Shown here one piece after another: positions 39,212-51,900 of a stretch of 64,000 bases of DNA. The DNA lies in the NCBI RefSeq assembly GCF_001570405.1, contig NZ_BBYM01000007.1:186001-250000 (forward strand), in the 5' to 3' direction. The DNA is from Microtetraspora niveoalba (GTDB taxonomy: Bacteria > Actinomycetota > Actinomycetes > Streptosporangiales > Streptosporangiaceae). A model generated the notes under the pieces. The model was given only the letters and a program-made list of their open reading frames with translations. It did not search any database and was not told the DNA's origin. The position numbers and the translations under genes are program-made. Position 1 is the stretch's first letter; every line of letters begins with the position of its first letter.

Positions 39212-40366
39212 ATGAATGATCTCGATATGGACTTCCTGCTGGGCTCCGACGATGACGGGCCCTCCCGGCGCCGTGCCCGCGGTCCGAACCGCAGTCAGCG
39301 GCGCCGCAGCCGCCGCCGGCGCACCCGGCAGCGCCGCAAGGGATTCGCGGCCTCCTTCTTCGCCATCCTCATCGTCGCCGGGGTGCTCGGCGGCGCGGGA
39401 TACCTCGGCTTCAACTGGTTCCGCGACCTTCTCGTGCCCAAGGACTTCACCGGCAAGGGCACCGGAGAGGTAGTGGTCGAGATCAAGGAGGGGGCCACCG
39501 CCTCCGACGTCGCCCAGGAACTCGAGCGGCAGGGCGTGGTGGCCAGCGCGCGGGCGTTCGTCAACGCCATCGGCGCGGCCGGCAAGAGCTCCTCGCTCCA
39601 GCCCGGCGAGTACACCCTGCGCAAGGGCATGTCGGCGGAGTCGGCGGTGACCATGCTCGACCCCAAGAACCGGGTGCTCAATCACCTGACGATCCGCGAG
39701 GGCCTGCGGCTCGGCGAGATCTACACCAAGCTGTCCACCGCCACCGGCAGGCCGGTCGAGGAGTTCAAGAAGGCCGCCAAGAAGGACATCGGCCTCCCCC
39801 GGTACGCCAATGGACGGCTGGAGGGCTACGCCTTCCCCGCCACCTACGAGGTCTCGCCCAAGCTCACCGCGCCCCAGATCCTGATCAAGATGGTCGACCG
39901 CTTCAACCAGACCGCCCAGCGGCTCGACCTGGAGCGCCAGGCCAAGCAACTCGGCTACTCGGCCCACGACATCATGACCATCGCGAGCATCGTCCAGGCC
40001 GAGTCGGGCAGCCAGGCGGACATGCCCAAGGTCGCCCGCGTCATCTACAACCGCCTCGGGCTGAACCCGCCGATGAAGCTCCAGATGGACAGCACCGTCA
40101 TGTACGGCCTGAACAAGTACGGCATCGCCGCGACGGACGCCGATCTCAGGAGCACGTCGCCGTACAACACGTACATGCACACCGGCCTGCCGCCCGGCCC
40201 CATCACCAACCCCGGCGACCACGCGATCGAGGCCGCGCTCAAGCCCGCGGACGGCAACTGGCTCTACTTCGTGACCGTCGATCCCAAGAAGGGGATCACG
40301 AAGTTCACCGACAAGGAGTCGGAGTTCTGGAAGCTCCGCGAAGAGTTCAACCGGAACCACGGATGA
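39212..40366 (+). CDS. mltG: Endolytic murein transglycosylase MltG
   Basis: YceG-like lytic transglycosylase that cuts nascent glycan strands next to the synthase at the membrane; 384 residues. Very basic cytosolic N-terminus ([19 protein letters not shown]), one helix (about 46-66), a LysM-like part with VVVEIKEGATASDVAQEL and the catalytic domain. Catalytic E264 in ASIVQAESGSQ; substrate motifs STSPYNTYMHTGLPPGPITNPG and a C-terminal WLYFVTVD. ATG 39212 lacks a clear ribosome site. aroE overlaps its stop (ATGA). A tail fragment of a second copy lies 210 bases upstream. Confidence 0.94.
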   Translation: MNDLDMDFLLGSDDDGPSRRRARGPNRSQRRRSRRRRTRQRRKGFAASFFAILIVAGVLGGAGYLGFNWFRDLLVPKDFTGKGTGEVVVEIKEGATASDVAQELERQGVVASARAFVNAIGAAGKSSSLQPGEYTLRKGMSAESAVTMLDPKNRVLNHLTIREGLRLGEIYTKLSTATGRPVEEFKKAAKKDIGLPRYANGRLEGYAFPATYEVSPKLTAPQILIKMVDRFNQTAQRLDLERQAKQLGYSAHDIMTIASIVQAESGSQADMPKVARVIYNRLGLNPPMKLQMDSTVMYGLNKYGIAATDADLRSTSPYNTYMHTGLPPGPITNPGDHAIEAALKPADGNWLYFVTVDPKKGITKFTDKESEFWKLREEFNRNHG

Positions 40367-41208
40367 CCGGAACTGCCGGAGGGGGGCCGCGCCGCGCGGC
40401 GGTGCTCGGCCTCCCGATCCGCCACTCGCTCTCGCCGATCCTGCACCGCGCCGCGTACGCCGGCCTCGGCCTTTCGGCCTGGCGGTACGACGCGATCGAG
40501 TGCGGCGAGGACGGCCTGGCGGAGCTGGTCGCCGGGCTCGGCCCCGAGTGGGCCGGGCTGTCGCTGACGATGCCGCTCAAGCGTGCGGTGTTCCCGCTGC
40601 TCGACACGGTCTCCGACCTCGCGGTCGAGGTGAACGCGGTCAACACGGTCGTCTTCCGCGACGGTCGCCGCCACGGCGAGAACACCGACGTGTACGGCAT
40701 CGTCCGGGCACTGGCCGAGGCCGGGGTGACCGCGCCGTCCAGCGCCTCGATCCTGGGCGGGGGCGCGACGGCGGCCTCCGCGATCGCCGCGCTGCGCGAG
40801 ACGGGCCTGCGCGAGGTGACGCTGGTCGTGCGCGAGCCGTCCCGGGCCGCCGAGACGCTGGAGGTGGCCGAGCGGCTCGGCGTCGCGGTCGCCGTACGGA
40901 CCTTCGAGGACGTCGACGCCGACGTGGACCTGGTCGTCTCCACGCTCCCCGCCGGGGCCGCGGACGACGTGGCGGACAGGGCCGCGGGGGCGAAGGCGGT
41001 CTTCGACGTGGTCTACGCGCCCTGGCCGACCACGCTCGCGGAGGTCGCGCGGGAGCGGGGCGCCGTCGTCGTCGGCGGGTTCCCGATGCTCCTGCACCAG
41101 GCGGTCCGGCAGGTCGAGCTGATGACCGGCCGGACGGACGTCCCGGTCGAGGAGATGCGCGCGGCCGGCGAGGCGGAGATCCGCAGGCGCGCCGCGGCGG
41201 CGAAGTAG
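40363..41208 (+). CDS. aroE: Shikimate dehydrogenase
   Basis: NADP-dependent reduction of 3-dehydroshikimate in chorismate synthesis; 281 residues. Substrate motif HSLSPILHRAAY (21-32), catalytic lysine in LTMPLKRAV, NAVNTVV and GENTDVYG, then nucleotide-binding loop ILGGGATAAS. The usual NRT/S-type phosphate motif after the second strand reads VREPSRA, so cofactor preference is less certain. A C-terminal GFPMLLHQAVRQVELMTG is conserved. ATG 40363 overlaps the mltG stop by four bases (ATGA), the conserved mltG-aroE coupling of actinobacteria. Confidence 0.94.
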   Translation: MTGTAGGGPRRAAVLGLPIRHSLSPILHRAAYAGLGLSAWRYDAIECGEDGLAELVAGLGPEWAGLSLTMPLKRAVFPLLDTVSDLAVEVNAVNTVVFRDGRRHGENTDVYGIVRALAEAGVTAPSSASILGGGATAASAIAALRETGLREVTLVVREPSRAAETLEVAERLGVAVAVRTFEDVDADVDLVVSTLPAGAADDVADRAAGAKAVFDVVYAPWPTTLAEVARERGAVVVGGFPMLLHQAVRQVELMTGRTDVPVEEMRAAGEAEIRRRAAAAK

Positions 41209-41278
41209 CCGCCCCGAGCCGCGCGAGCGAAGCGAGCGCCATGAACACGGAATAGCCGGGGCGGCCGCCGGGTTGTGG

Positions 41279-41487
41279 TAATGTTGTCAATCGATCGGTC
41301 CGGCATGCCGGCTGGACGCGCAAGCGGAGGTCCTCCTCCCACCTGATCGGCCGAAAGGCGGACGGGTCAAGGATCACAACCAGGGTTCTCTCCATGAGAG
41401 AGCTCAGTGACCCCGCATGCGTGACGTGCGGGGTTTTGTGTTTTTCCCGCACGGTCGAGCATCAAGCGGAAGTCCTTTGGAGGTCCC
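41279..41487 (+). promoter_or_regulatory. infC leader with -10 box and attenuator-like structures
   Basis: TAATGT (41279-41284) is a possible -10 box, giving a leader of nearly 200 bases. In order it holds the palindrome CCGGCATGCCGG (41300-41311), GGAGGTCCTCCTCCC (about 41326-41340) whose CCTCC could pair with the infC ribosome site GGAGG (41479-41483), a 6-bp hairpin TCTCTC/GAGAGA (41387-41401) and a terminator-like hairpin with T-run. This layout suggests attenuation or ribosome-site sequestration, as known for infC/L20 operons in other bacteria. The mechanism is inference. Confidence 0.5.
41411..41445 (+). terminator. Intrinsic terminator inside the infC leader
   Basis: Stem CCCCGCA/TGCGGGG (41411-41417 / 41427-41433, extendable by one pair) followed by TTTTGTGTTTTT. 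It lies after the likely promoter and before the gene, with the infC start 43 bases further on, so read-through must occur for infC expression from upstream. Confidence 0.75.
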
Positions 41488-42084
41488 ATCAGCACCGAGC
41501 CCCGCATCAACGATCGTATCCGCGTGCCGGAGGTTCGCCTCGTCGGCCCGAACGGCGAGCAGGTCGGCATCGTCTCGATCGGCGATGCACTGAAGCTGGC
41601 CCAGGAGAGCGATCTCGACCTGGTCGAGGTCGCGGCGACGGCCAGGCCGCCCGTGTGCAAGCTCATGGACTACGGCAAGTTCAAGTACGAGTCGGCCATG
41701 AAGGCGCGCGAGGCCCGTCGCAACCAGGCACACACGATCATCAAGGAGATCAAGCTCCGGCCGAAGATCGACCCGCACGACTACGAGACCAAGAAGGGTC
41801 ACGTCGTGCGCTTCCTCAAGGCGGGGGACAAGGTCAAGGTCACGATCATGTTCCGGGGTCGCGAGCAGTCCCGGCCGGAGTTGGGCTTCCGGCTGTTGCA
41901 GCGGCTCGCCGAGGACGTCACCGAGCTGGGCTTCGTGGAGTCACAGCCCAAGCAGGACGGGCGAAACATGATCATGGTCATCGGCCCGCACAAGAAGAAG
42001 GCCGAGGCCAAGGCGGAGAAGGCCGCGGCCAAGGCGCAGCGCGAGCCGGAGTCCGCGGAGCCGGAATCCACGGCCGCGGAGTGA
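41488..42084 (+). CDS. infC: Translation initiation factor IF-3 (ATC start codon)
   Basis: Factor that keeps ribosomal subunits apart and checks the start codon; 198 residues. It begins at ATC 41488 ([19 protein letters not shown]), with TTTGGAGG five bases upstream. A rare AUU/AUC start is the known autoregulatory feature of infC, because IF-3 rejects non-standard starts. No ATG, GTG or TTG occurs in frame before the conserved N-terminus; GTG 41524 would cut it off. N-domain with [16 protein letters not shown], linker, C-domain with [17 protein letters not shown] and [16 protein letters not shown]. The Ala/Glu-rich tail is extra. Confidence 0.95.
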   Translation: MSTEPRINDRIRVPEVRLVGPNGEQVGIVSIGDALKLAQESDLDLVEVAATARPPVCKLMDYGKFKYESAMKAREARRNQAHTIIKEIKLRPKIDPHDYETKKGHVVRFLKAGDKVKVTIMFRGREQSRPELGFRLLQRLAEDVTELGFVESQPKQDGRNMIMVIGPHKKKAEAKAEKAAAKAQREPESAEPESTAAE

Positions 42085-42122
42085 CGCGCCCGTCTGAGCG
42101 GATCAGACACGCATGGAGAAGC

Positions 42123-42140
42123 CGAGACCGGGAGGTCTCG
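42123..42140 (+). promoter_or_regulatory. Small hairpin in the infC-rpmI spacer
   Basis: CGAGACC-GGGA-GGTCTCG, perfect 7-bp stem, about 75 bases before the rpmI start. Could be a processing or regulatory structure; no T-run. Confidence 0.4.
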
Positions 42141-42215
42141 CAGAGCCAGGCATGCCATCGGCTCGGGTCACCGGCCCGGGCCGTCGGCACGACCAACGAG
42201 GGAGAGACGGCTGAG

Positions 42216-42410
42216 ATGCCGAAGATGAAGACGCACAGCGGTGCGAAGAAGCGGTTCCGGCTGACCGGCTCCGGCAAGATCGTTCGCCGGCGGGCCAACC
42301 GGAAGCACCTTTTCGAGCACAAGCCGTCCACCCGTACGCGCCGGCTCGAGGGCGACGTCATCGTTTCCGACGCCGACGCCAAGAAGATCAAGAAGCTGCT
42401 CGCGAAGTAA
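42216..42410 (+). CDS. rpmI: 50S ribosomal protein L35
   Basis: 64 residues, all family features: [22 protein letters not shown] and [14 protein letters not shown], ending KKIKKLLAK. It binds 23S rRNA in the large subunit. ATG 42216 with GAGGGAGA upstream. Middle gene of the infC-rpmI-rplT operon; rplT begins 24 bases after its stop. Confidence 0.97.
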   Translation: MPKMKTHSGAKKRFRLTGSGKIVRRRANRKHLFEHKPSTRTRRLEGDVIVSDADAKKIKKLLAK

Positions 42411-42434
42411 CCGACCCCGGGGAGACTGAACAAA

Positions 42435-42815
42435 ATGGCACGCGTGAAGCGGGCGCTCAACGCCAAGAAGAAGCGCAGGGTCGTCCTCGAGCGGGCGAGC
42501 GGCTATCGGGGGCAGCGGTCCAGGCTGTACCGCAAGGCCAAGGAGCAGATGCTCCACTCGATGACGTACGCCTACCGGGACCGCAAGGACAAGAAGGGCA
42601 CCTTCCGGCGCCTTTGGATCCAGCGCATCAACGCCGCGGCCCGCGCGAACGGCATCACGTACAACCGGTTCATCCAGGGCCTGCGTCTCGCCGGCATCGA
42701 GGTGGACCGCAAGATCCTCGCCGACCTCGCCGTGAACGACGCCCAGACGTTCGCCACGCTGGCCGAGGCGGCGAAGAAGGCCCTGCCGGCCGACGTGAAC
42801 GCGCCGGTCGCCTGA
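42435..42815 (+). CDS. rplT: 50S ribosomal protein L20
   Basis: 126 residues starting [38 protein letters not shown], the L20 signature. Early assembly protein of the 50S subunit and, in several bacteria, repressor of its own operon. The C-terminal domain ([19 protein letters not shown]) is the RNA-binding part used in autoregulation. ATG 42435 with GGGGAG about nine bases upstream. A strong terminator follows within 60 bases. Confidence 0.97.
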   Translation: MARVKRALNAKKKRRVVLERASGYRGQRSRLYRKAKEQMLHSMTYAYRDRKDKKGTFRRLWIQRINAAARANGITYNRFIQGLRLAGIEVDRKILADLAVNDAQTFATLAEAAKKALPADVNAPVA

Positions 42816-42840
42816 GCCGTACGCGGATTCAGCATTCATA

Positions 42841-42871
42841 GGGGCTCACCGGCATCCGGTGGGCCCCTTTT
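42841..42871 (+). terminator. Intrinsic terminator after rplT
   Basis: GGGGCTCACCGG-CAT-CCGGTGGGCCCC (arms 42841-42852 and 42856-42867, one T-G pair) followed by TTTT. It closes infC-rpmI-rplT. Confidence 0.88.
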
Positions 42872-42884
42872 GACGAGGGAAGGC

Positions 42885-43724
42885 ATGGCCGGAACCGAGC
42901 TCACCAACATCAGGTCCCCGCGGGTGAAGGCCGCACGGCGGCTCGCCAAGCGCGCCTTCCGGGACCGCGACCGGGCCTTCCTGGCCGAGGGGCCGCAGGC
43001 CGTACGCGAGGCCCTCACGCTCGACGGCGTGACGGTCGAGCTGTTCGCCACGGCCGAGGCCGAGATCCGGCACGCCGACATCGTCGGCGTGGCGGCCGCC
43101 GCCGGGGTCCCCGTGTTCCGGGTCAGCGGCGAGGTCATGGCCGAGCTGGCCCAGACCGTCACCCCGCAGGGGTTGATGGGCGTCTGCCGGTTCGTCCACG
43201 TCCCGCTCGCCGAGGCGGTGCCGTCCGGCACGCGGCTGGTCGCCCTCCTGGCCCACGTCCGCGACCCCGGCAACGCCGGCACCGTCCTGCGCACCGCCGA
43301 CGCCGCCGGCGCCGACGCCGTCGTCTTCACCGACGCCTCCGTCGATCCGTACAACGGCAAGTGCGTCCGGGCCAGCGCGGGCAGCCTGTTCCACCTTCCC
43401 GTCGCCACCGGCTCACCGGTGGCCGAGGCGGTGCGGCACGTGCGCGCCGCCGGGCTGCGCGTCCTCGCGGCGGACGGCTCGGGCGAGGCGACCCTCGACG
43501 ACGTCGATCTCGGCGTCCCGACCGCGTGGCTGTTCGGCAACGAGGCGTGGGGGCTGCCCCCGGCGCTGCTCGAACTCGCCGACGAGGTGGTGCGGGTGCC
43601 GATCTACGGGCGGGCGGAGAGCCTCAACCTGGCCACCGCCGCCGCGGTCTGCCTGTACGCCTCGGCGCGGGCGCAGCGGCAGACCTTACATCGCGTGGAA
43701 GATCCGTCCACCCCCGCGGTCTGA
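42885..43724 (+). CDS. TrmH/SpoU-family RNA 2'-O-methyltransferase
   Basis: SPOUT methyltransferase using SAM, 279 residues, related to RlmB and thiostrepton-resistance methylase TsnR; likely target 23S rRNA or tRNA. N-terminal L30e-like substrate-binding part (about 1-95, IRSPRVKAARRLAKRAFRDRD), catalytic motifs ARDPGN-type (HVRDPGNAGTVLRTADAAGAD), LFGNEAWGL and VPIYGRAESLNLATAAAVCLYA, which form the knot. ATG 42885 has GAGGGA just upstream; TTG 42870 is a longer alternative within the terminator tail. In M. tuberculosis tsnR (Rv1644) also follows rplT. The exact nucleotide modified cannot be inferred. Confidence 0.9.
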   Translation: MAGTELTNIRSPRVKAARRLAKRAFRDRDRAFLAEGPQAVREALTLDGVTVELFATAEAEIRHADIVGVAAAAGVPVFRVSGEVMAELAQTVTPQGLMGVCRFVHVPLAEAVPSGTRLVALLAHVRDPGNAGTVLRTADAAGADAVVFTDASVDPYNGKCVRASAGSLFHLPVATGSPVAEAVRHVRAAGLRVLAADGSGEATLDDVDLGVPTAWLFGNEAWGLPPALLELADEVVRVPIYGRAESLNLATAAAVCLYASARAQRQTLHRVEDPSTPAV

Positions 43725-43725
43725 G

Positions 43726-43764
43726 AAGGCCGACCGGAGCGGGAAACCCGCTATTGTCGGCCTT
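43726..43764 (+). terminator. Two-tier hairpin terminator after the methyltransferase gene
   Basis: Outer stem AAGGCCGAC/GTCGGCCTT (9 bp), inner stem AGCGGG-AAA-CCCGCT. The stem begins two bases after the stop codon. Confidence 0.75.
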
Positions 43765-43821
43765 GAAGCGCGTGCGGGCCCCCATCCGGCGCGCTTTCAC
43801 CGGATCGAGGGAGGCGGTCTC

Positions 43822-46201
<2,380 letters not shown>

Positions 46202-46202
<1 letters not shown>

Positions 46203-48775
46203 TGAAGGTCCCGCTCTCCTGGCTGCGGGAGTACGTCGATCTCCCGGCCGTCACGGCCCAGGAGGTGGCCGACAAGCTCACCTCCGCCGGTCTCAAGCTC
46301 GAGGCGATCACCTCCCACGGCCACGAGATCAAGAACGTGGTCGTCGGCCAGGTCGTCGTCATCGAGGAGCTCGCCGGCTTCAAGAAGCCGATCAGGCACT
46401 GCCTCGTCGAGGTGGGGGAGGCCGCGCCGCGCGAGATCGTGTGCGGCGCCACCAACTTCACCGAGGGCGCGATCGTACCGGTCGCGCTGCCCGGCGCCGT
46501 CCTGCCCGGCGGGTTCGAGATCGGGTCCCGCAAGACGTACGGGCGGCAGTCCGACGGCATGATCTGCTCCGAGGCCGAGCTCGGCATCGCCGAGTCCTCC
46601 CCGGGCATCCTGCTGCTCCCGGAGGACACGCCCATCGGGGCGGACGTCGTCGAGCTTCTCGGCCTGCGCGACGACGTGCTGGAGCTGGAGATCACGCCCG
46701 ACTGCGGCTACGCGCTGTCGATCCGGGGCGTCGCCCGCGAGGCGGCGACCGCGTTCGGCGTGGCGTTCCACGACCCGGCGGCGATCGAGCTCCCGGCCGC
46801 GTCCGGCCCGTCCCACCCGGCGTCGATCGCCGACCCGACCGCCTGCGACCGGTTCGTGCTGCGTTCGGTGTCCGGGTTCGACCCGGCCGCCGAGAGCCCG
46901 CTGTGGATGCGGGTGCGGCTGATCCGCGCCGGGGTGCGGCCGGTCTCGCTCGCGGTGGACGTCACGAACTACGTCATGCTGGAGCTCGGCCAGCCGCTGC
47001 ACGCGTTCGACCGGTCCCGCCTGTCCGGCGAGATCGTCGTACGGCGGGCCGGCGCGGGGGAGACCCTGGAGACGCTCGACCACGTGACGAGGAAGCTCCA
47101 CGAGGAGGACATCCTCATCACCGACGCCTCGGGGCCGATCTCGATCGCCGGCACCATGGGCGGCCTGCACACGGAGATCTCCGACTCCTCGACCGACATC
47201 GTGATCGAGGCGGCGCACTTCTCCGCCACCGGCATCGCCCGGGCGTCGCGCCGCCACGGCCTGGTCAGCGAGGCGTCCAAGCGGTTCGAGCGCGGCGTGG
47301 ACCGCGAGCTGCCGCTGGCCGCCTCCTGGCGCGCCGTGCGGCTCCTGGTCGAGCTGGGCTCCGGCACCGCCGACCCGGGCGTCACGCACGCCCAGGTGGA
47401 CGTCGCTCCGGTCCGGGTCGTCATCCCGTCCGATTACCCGGGCCGCGTCGCGGGCCTGCCGTACACGCGGGAGACCGTGATCCGCCGCCTGGAGCAGGTG
47501 GGCTGCGCGGTCGTCGAAGGCGTCGCCGCCGACGAGACCGCCGTGTCCGGCGGCGGGGGCGTGGCCGCGACCGGCGTCGTCTCCGGCGCGGGGTCGGCGG
47601 GCGACCTGCGCGAGAAGCTCGCCGTTCGCGGCGACGACCCGCTCACCGTCACCCCGCCGTCGTGGAGGCCGGACCTGACCGACCCGAACGACCTGGCGGA
47701 GGAGGTCATCCGGCTGGAGGGGTACGAGCACCTGCCCTCGGTGCTGCCCGCCGCCCCCGCCGGGGCCGGGCTGACCGAGGAGCAGCGGCTGCGCCGCAGG
47801 GTCGGCCGCGCGCTGGCCTACTCCGGCTACGTCGAGGTGCTCTGCTACCCGTTCATCGGCGTACGCGACCTGGACAACCTGCAGCTTTCCAAGGACGACC
47901 CGCGCCGCCGGGCGACCCGGCTGCTCAACCCGCTCAGCGAGGACGAGCCGCTCATGCGGACCACCCTCCTGCCGGGCCTGCTGAAGACGCTGGTACGCAA
48001 CGTGGGCCGCGGCTTCGGCGACGTGGCGCTGTTCGAGACCGGCCTGGTCTACCGGCCGGAGCCGGACGCCCCGGCGGCCGCGCCGGTGCTCACGGTCGAG
48101 CGCAGGCCGACCGACGGAGAGCTCGCGGAGATCGAGAGCGCGCTGCCGCGGCAGCCGCAGCGGGTCGCCGCGGTGCTGGCCGGTGAGTTCGACCGGTCCG
48201 GCTGGTGGGGCCAGGGCCGTCAGGCGACCTGGGCGGACGCGATCGAGGCCGCTCGGACCGTCGCCCGCGAGGCGGGCGTCGAGCTGGAGGTCCGCGCCGA
48301 CCGGCACGAGCCGTGGCACCCGGGCCGCTGCGCCGCGCTGTACGCGGGCGACGTCCTGATCGGGCACGCCGGCGAGCTGCACCCGCGCGTCGTCGAGGCG
48401 TGCGGCCTGCCGCCGCGCACCGCCGCGATGGAGCTGGAGCTGTCGCTCCTCACCCCGCCGGGGCCGGTGCAGGCGCCGGCCGTCTCGGCGTACCCGGTGG
48501 CGACCCAGGACGTGGCGCTGGTCGTCCGGTCCGAGGTGACCGTCGCGGAGGTCGAGGCCGCGCTGCGCGAGGGGGCGGGCGAGCTGCTGGAGTCCGTCCG
48601 GCTGTTCGACGTGTACACGGGCGAGCAGGTGGAGGAGGGCCACGCGTCCCTGGCGTACACGCTGCGGTTCCGCGCGCCGGACCGCACGCTCACGGTCGAG
48701 GAGACCACGGCGGCCCGTGACGCGGCCGTGGCGCTCGCCCACGAGCGGACCGGGGCCCGGCTGCGCGGCGTCTGA
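46202..48775 (+). CDS. pheT: Phenylalanine-tRNA ligase beta subunit
   Basis: Structural and editing subunit, 857 residues. N-terminal EMAP/OB tRNA-binding domain (about 40-150), B3/B4 editing domain (with [22 protein letters not shown]), B5, catalytic-like core ([22 protein letters not shown]) and C-terminal ferredoxin-like anticodon domain ([16 protein letters not shown]). A Gly/Ala/Val-rich stretch of about 35 residues (about 441-476) interrupts the B5 region and is not part of the usual core. ATG 46202 shares a base with the pheS stop (TGATG). Confidence 0.96.
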
Positions 48776-48797
48776 CCCGCGCCGATCGTCTGAAGGG

Positions 48798-48830
48798 GAT
48801 GCCCGTCCGGCCGTGTGCCGGGCGGGCATC
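48798..48830 (+). terminator. Terminator after pheT
   Basis: 14-bp stem GATGCCCGTCCGGC / GCCGGGCGGGCATC (one T-G pair) with loop CGTGT, 22 bases after the stop. Confidence 0.8.
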
Positions 48831-48869
48831 GCCGTGTCCGGGGCTCGCCGCCGCGGTCGAAATCACCCA

Positions 48870-48898
48870 TTGATCCATCGGTTACCAACGAGTATCGT
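48870..48898 (+). promoter_or_regulatory. Promoter of the penicillin acylase gene
   Basis: TTGATC (48870-48875), exactly 17-base spacer, TATCGT (48893-48898), in an AT-richer stretch. Predicted leader about 72 bases. Confidence 0.6.
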
Positions 48899-48976
48899 CC
48901 GGAGGCGAGCAGCCCTCATATTCGCGCGCGAATCGAACCCCCCTCTACCCCCGGCTTCTCGCGAAGGGAAGTTCGT

Positions 48977-51900
48977 ATGCACGCGCGCCTTCGAGGGGCG
49001 CTCACGGTCTCCGCCGTGCTCGCCCTCGTGATCACCGGCTTACCCGCGGCCTCGGCCGCGTCGTCCCCGGCGTTGTCCTCAGCGTTGTCCTCGGCGTCGT
49101 CATCCGCCGCGGCGTCCGCCGCGGTCTCCGACGACTACTGCGTCGGCCAGTGCGCCGACATCCTCCCCCCGGGCCAGAACGGCAACGCCACGCTGGTCGA
49201 CATCCTCGGGAACCAGTCCGTCGGCACCCGCCCGGCGCACAGCTCCGACCAGCTCGGCCGGTACGCCGGGCTCATCTCCGGCTACACCGGCCTGACGGAG
49301 GACCAGATCTCGTCGTTCTTCAACGACGCCTCGTTCGGCGTGCCGCCCGGCCAGGTCGAGAGCACGGTCAGCCCCCGCTCGGACGTCACGATCGTCCGCG
49401 ACAAGGCCACCGGGGTGCCGCACATCACCGGCACCACCCGCGAGGGCACCATGTTCGGCGCCGGCTACGCGGGCGCGCAGGACCGCCTCTGGGTCATGGA
49501 CCTGATGCGGCACGTCGGCCGGGGCGACCTCACCCCGTTCGCCGGCGGCGCGAAGGGCAACCGGGAGCTCGAGCAGAGCGTCTGGCGCAACTCCCCGTAC
49601 ACCGAGGCCGATCTGCAGGCCCAGATCGACCGGCTGCGCGACTCCGGTCCCAGGGGCGCCCAGCTTTACGCCGACGTGCGCAACTACATCGACGGCATCA
49701 ACGCGTACATCGACGTCTGCATGGCCAAGCGCAACTGCCCCGGCGAGTACGTGCTGACCGGGCACCTGGACGCGATCACCAACAAGGGCGGCCCGGTCGA
49801 CTTCACCATGACCGACCTGGTCGCGATCTCCGGGGTGATCGGCGGCCTGTTCGGCGGCGGAGGCGGAAACGAGACGCAGTCCGCCCTCGTCCGGGTGGCC
49901 GCGCGGGCCAAGTACGGCGCCGCCGAGGGCGACCGGGTCTGGGCGGCGTTCCGCGGCCAGAACGACCCGGAGACCGTGCTCACCCTCCACGACGGACAGA
50001 GTTTCCCCTCCGGCGCCGCACCGGCCGGGGCGACCGGCGTCGTGCTCCCCGACCCCTCGACCGCGCCGGTGGACATCACCGAGAACGAGACGGGAACCGC
50101 CACCACGGCCACCACCGAGGCGCGGAGCCCGCTCGACGGCCTCGTCGTCGACAACGCCAAGCCCGGCATGTCGAACGCGATCGTGGTGTCGGCCGCCAAG
50201 TCGGGCACCGGCCACCCCATCGCCGTCTTCGGCCCGCAGACCGGCTACTTCGCCCCGCAGCTGCTCATGCTGGAGGAGCTGAACGGCCCCGGCATCTGGG
50301 CGCGCGGCGCGGCTTTCGCCGGGATCAACCTGTACGTGCTGCTCGGCAGGGGCGCGGACTACGCCTGGAGCGCCACGTCGAGCACGCAGGACATCACCGA
50401 CACGTACGCGATCACGCTGTGCGACCCGAACGGTGGCACGCCGACCACGGCCTCCGACCACTACCTGTACCGCGGCGCCTGCACCGCCATGGAGACGCTG
50501 CGCAAGAAGAACTCGTGGAAGCCGAGCACGGCCGACTCCACCAAGGCCGGGTCGTACGAGCTGGTGATCAAGCGCACGAAGTACGGCCTGGTGACGTGGC
50601 GCGGCACGGTGGACGGGGTCCCGACCGCCTTCACCACGCTCCGCTCGACCTACCGGCACGAGCCCGACTCGGCGATCGGCTTCCAGATGTTCAACGACCC
50701 CGCCGAGATGGGGTCGGCCGCCGCGTTCCAGAACTCCGCCGCCAACATCGGCTTCGCGTTCAACTGGTTCTATGTGAACTCGGCCGACTCGGCGTACTTC
50801 ATGTCCGGGAGCACCCCGGTGCGCTCGGCCGTCTCCGACCCGAACCTGCCCATGGCCGCGGACGCCGCGCACGAGTGGGCCGGGTACGACCCCGCCGCCA
50901 ACACCGCGACGTACACGGCGGCGAGCACCCACCCGCAGGCGGTCAACCAGGACTACTTCGTGAGCTGGAACAACAAGCAGGCCAAGGACTACGCCGCGGC
51001 CGACGGCAACTTCAGCTTCGGCTCCGTCCACCGGGCGGACCTGCTGGACGCGCCGGTGAAGGCCGCCCTCGCCTCGGGCACCCTGGACCGGGCCGGCACC
51101 ACGAAGATCATGGCAGAAGCCGCGATCACGGACCTGCGCGGCTGGAAGGTCCTGCCCAACCTGCTCCGCGTGATCAACAGCGCCGAGGTGACCGACCCCG
51201 CGCTCGCTTCGGCCGTGACCAAGCTGTCCGCCTGGTCCTCCGCCGGAGCCCGCCGCGCCGAGACCTCCCCGGGCAGCAAGACGTACGCGCACGCCGACGC
51301 GATCCGCGCCTTCGACGCCTGGTGGCCCAAGCTGGTGCGGGCGCAGTTCCGGCCCGGTCTCGGTGACGGGCTCTACCGGTCGCTGGTCGACGCCCTGCAG
51401 ATCAACGAGTCGCCGTCCGGGCGGCAGCAGGGCGACACCTCCGGCGGCGCGACGTCGGCGAACGGGGCCCAGACGCACAAGGGCTCCGCGTTCCAGTACG
51501 GCTGGTGGGGCTACGTCGACAAGGACATCAGGAACGTGCTGGGCGACACCGTCCAGGGGGCGCTCCCGGCCCGGTACTGCGGGGCCACCGTGCAGGCGTG
51601 CCGTACCGTCCTGCTGGACAGCCTGTCCGCCGCGCTCGCCGAGACGGCGGCGGTCACCTACCCGGCCGACGACGTCTGCTCGGCCGGCGACCAGTGGTGC
51701 GCGGACGCGGTGCGCCAGTCGCCGCTCGGCGGGATCAAGCAGGACCTGATCTCCTGGCAGAACCGGCCGACGTACCAGCAGGTGGTCTCCTTCCCGGCCC
51801 GGCGCGGCGACAACGTCGCCAACCTGGCCGCCGGGGCCGCGGCGAGCGCGTCGAGCAGGGAGAACTTCCTCTACCCGCCCGCCAAGGCGAACGACGGCGA

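Noticed and set aside
39007-39219. Possible 70-residue protein between the mltG remnant and mltG
   Set aside because: No ribosome site, Arg/Pro-rich composition, contains the terminator-like hairpin and runs into the mltG start.
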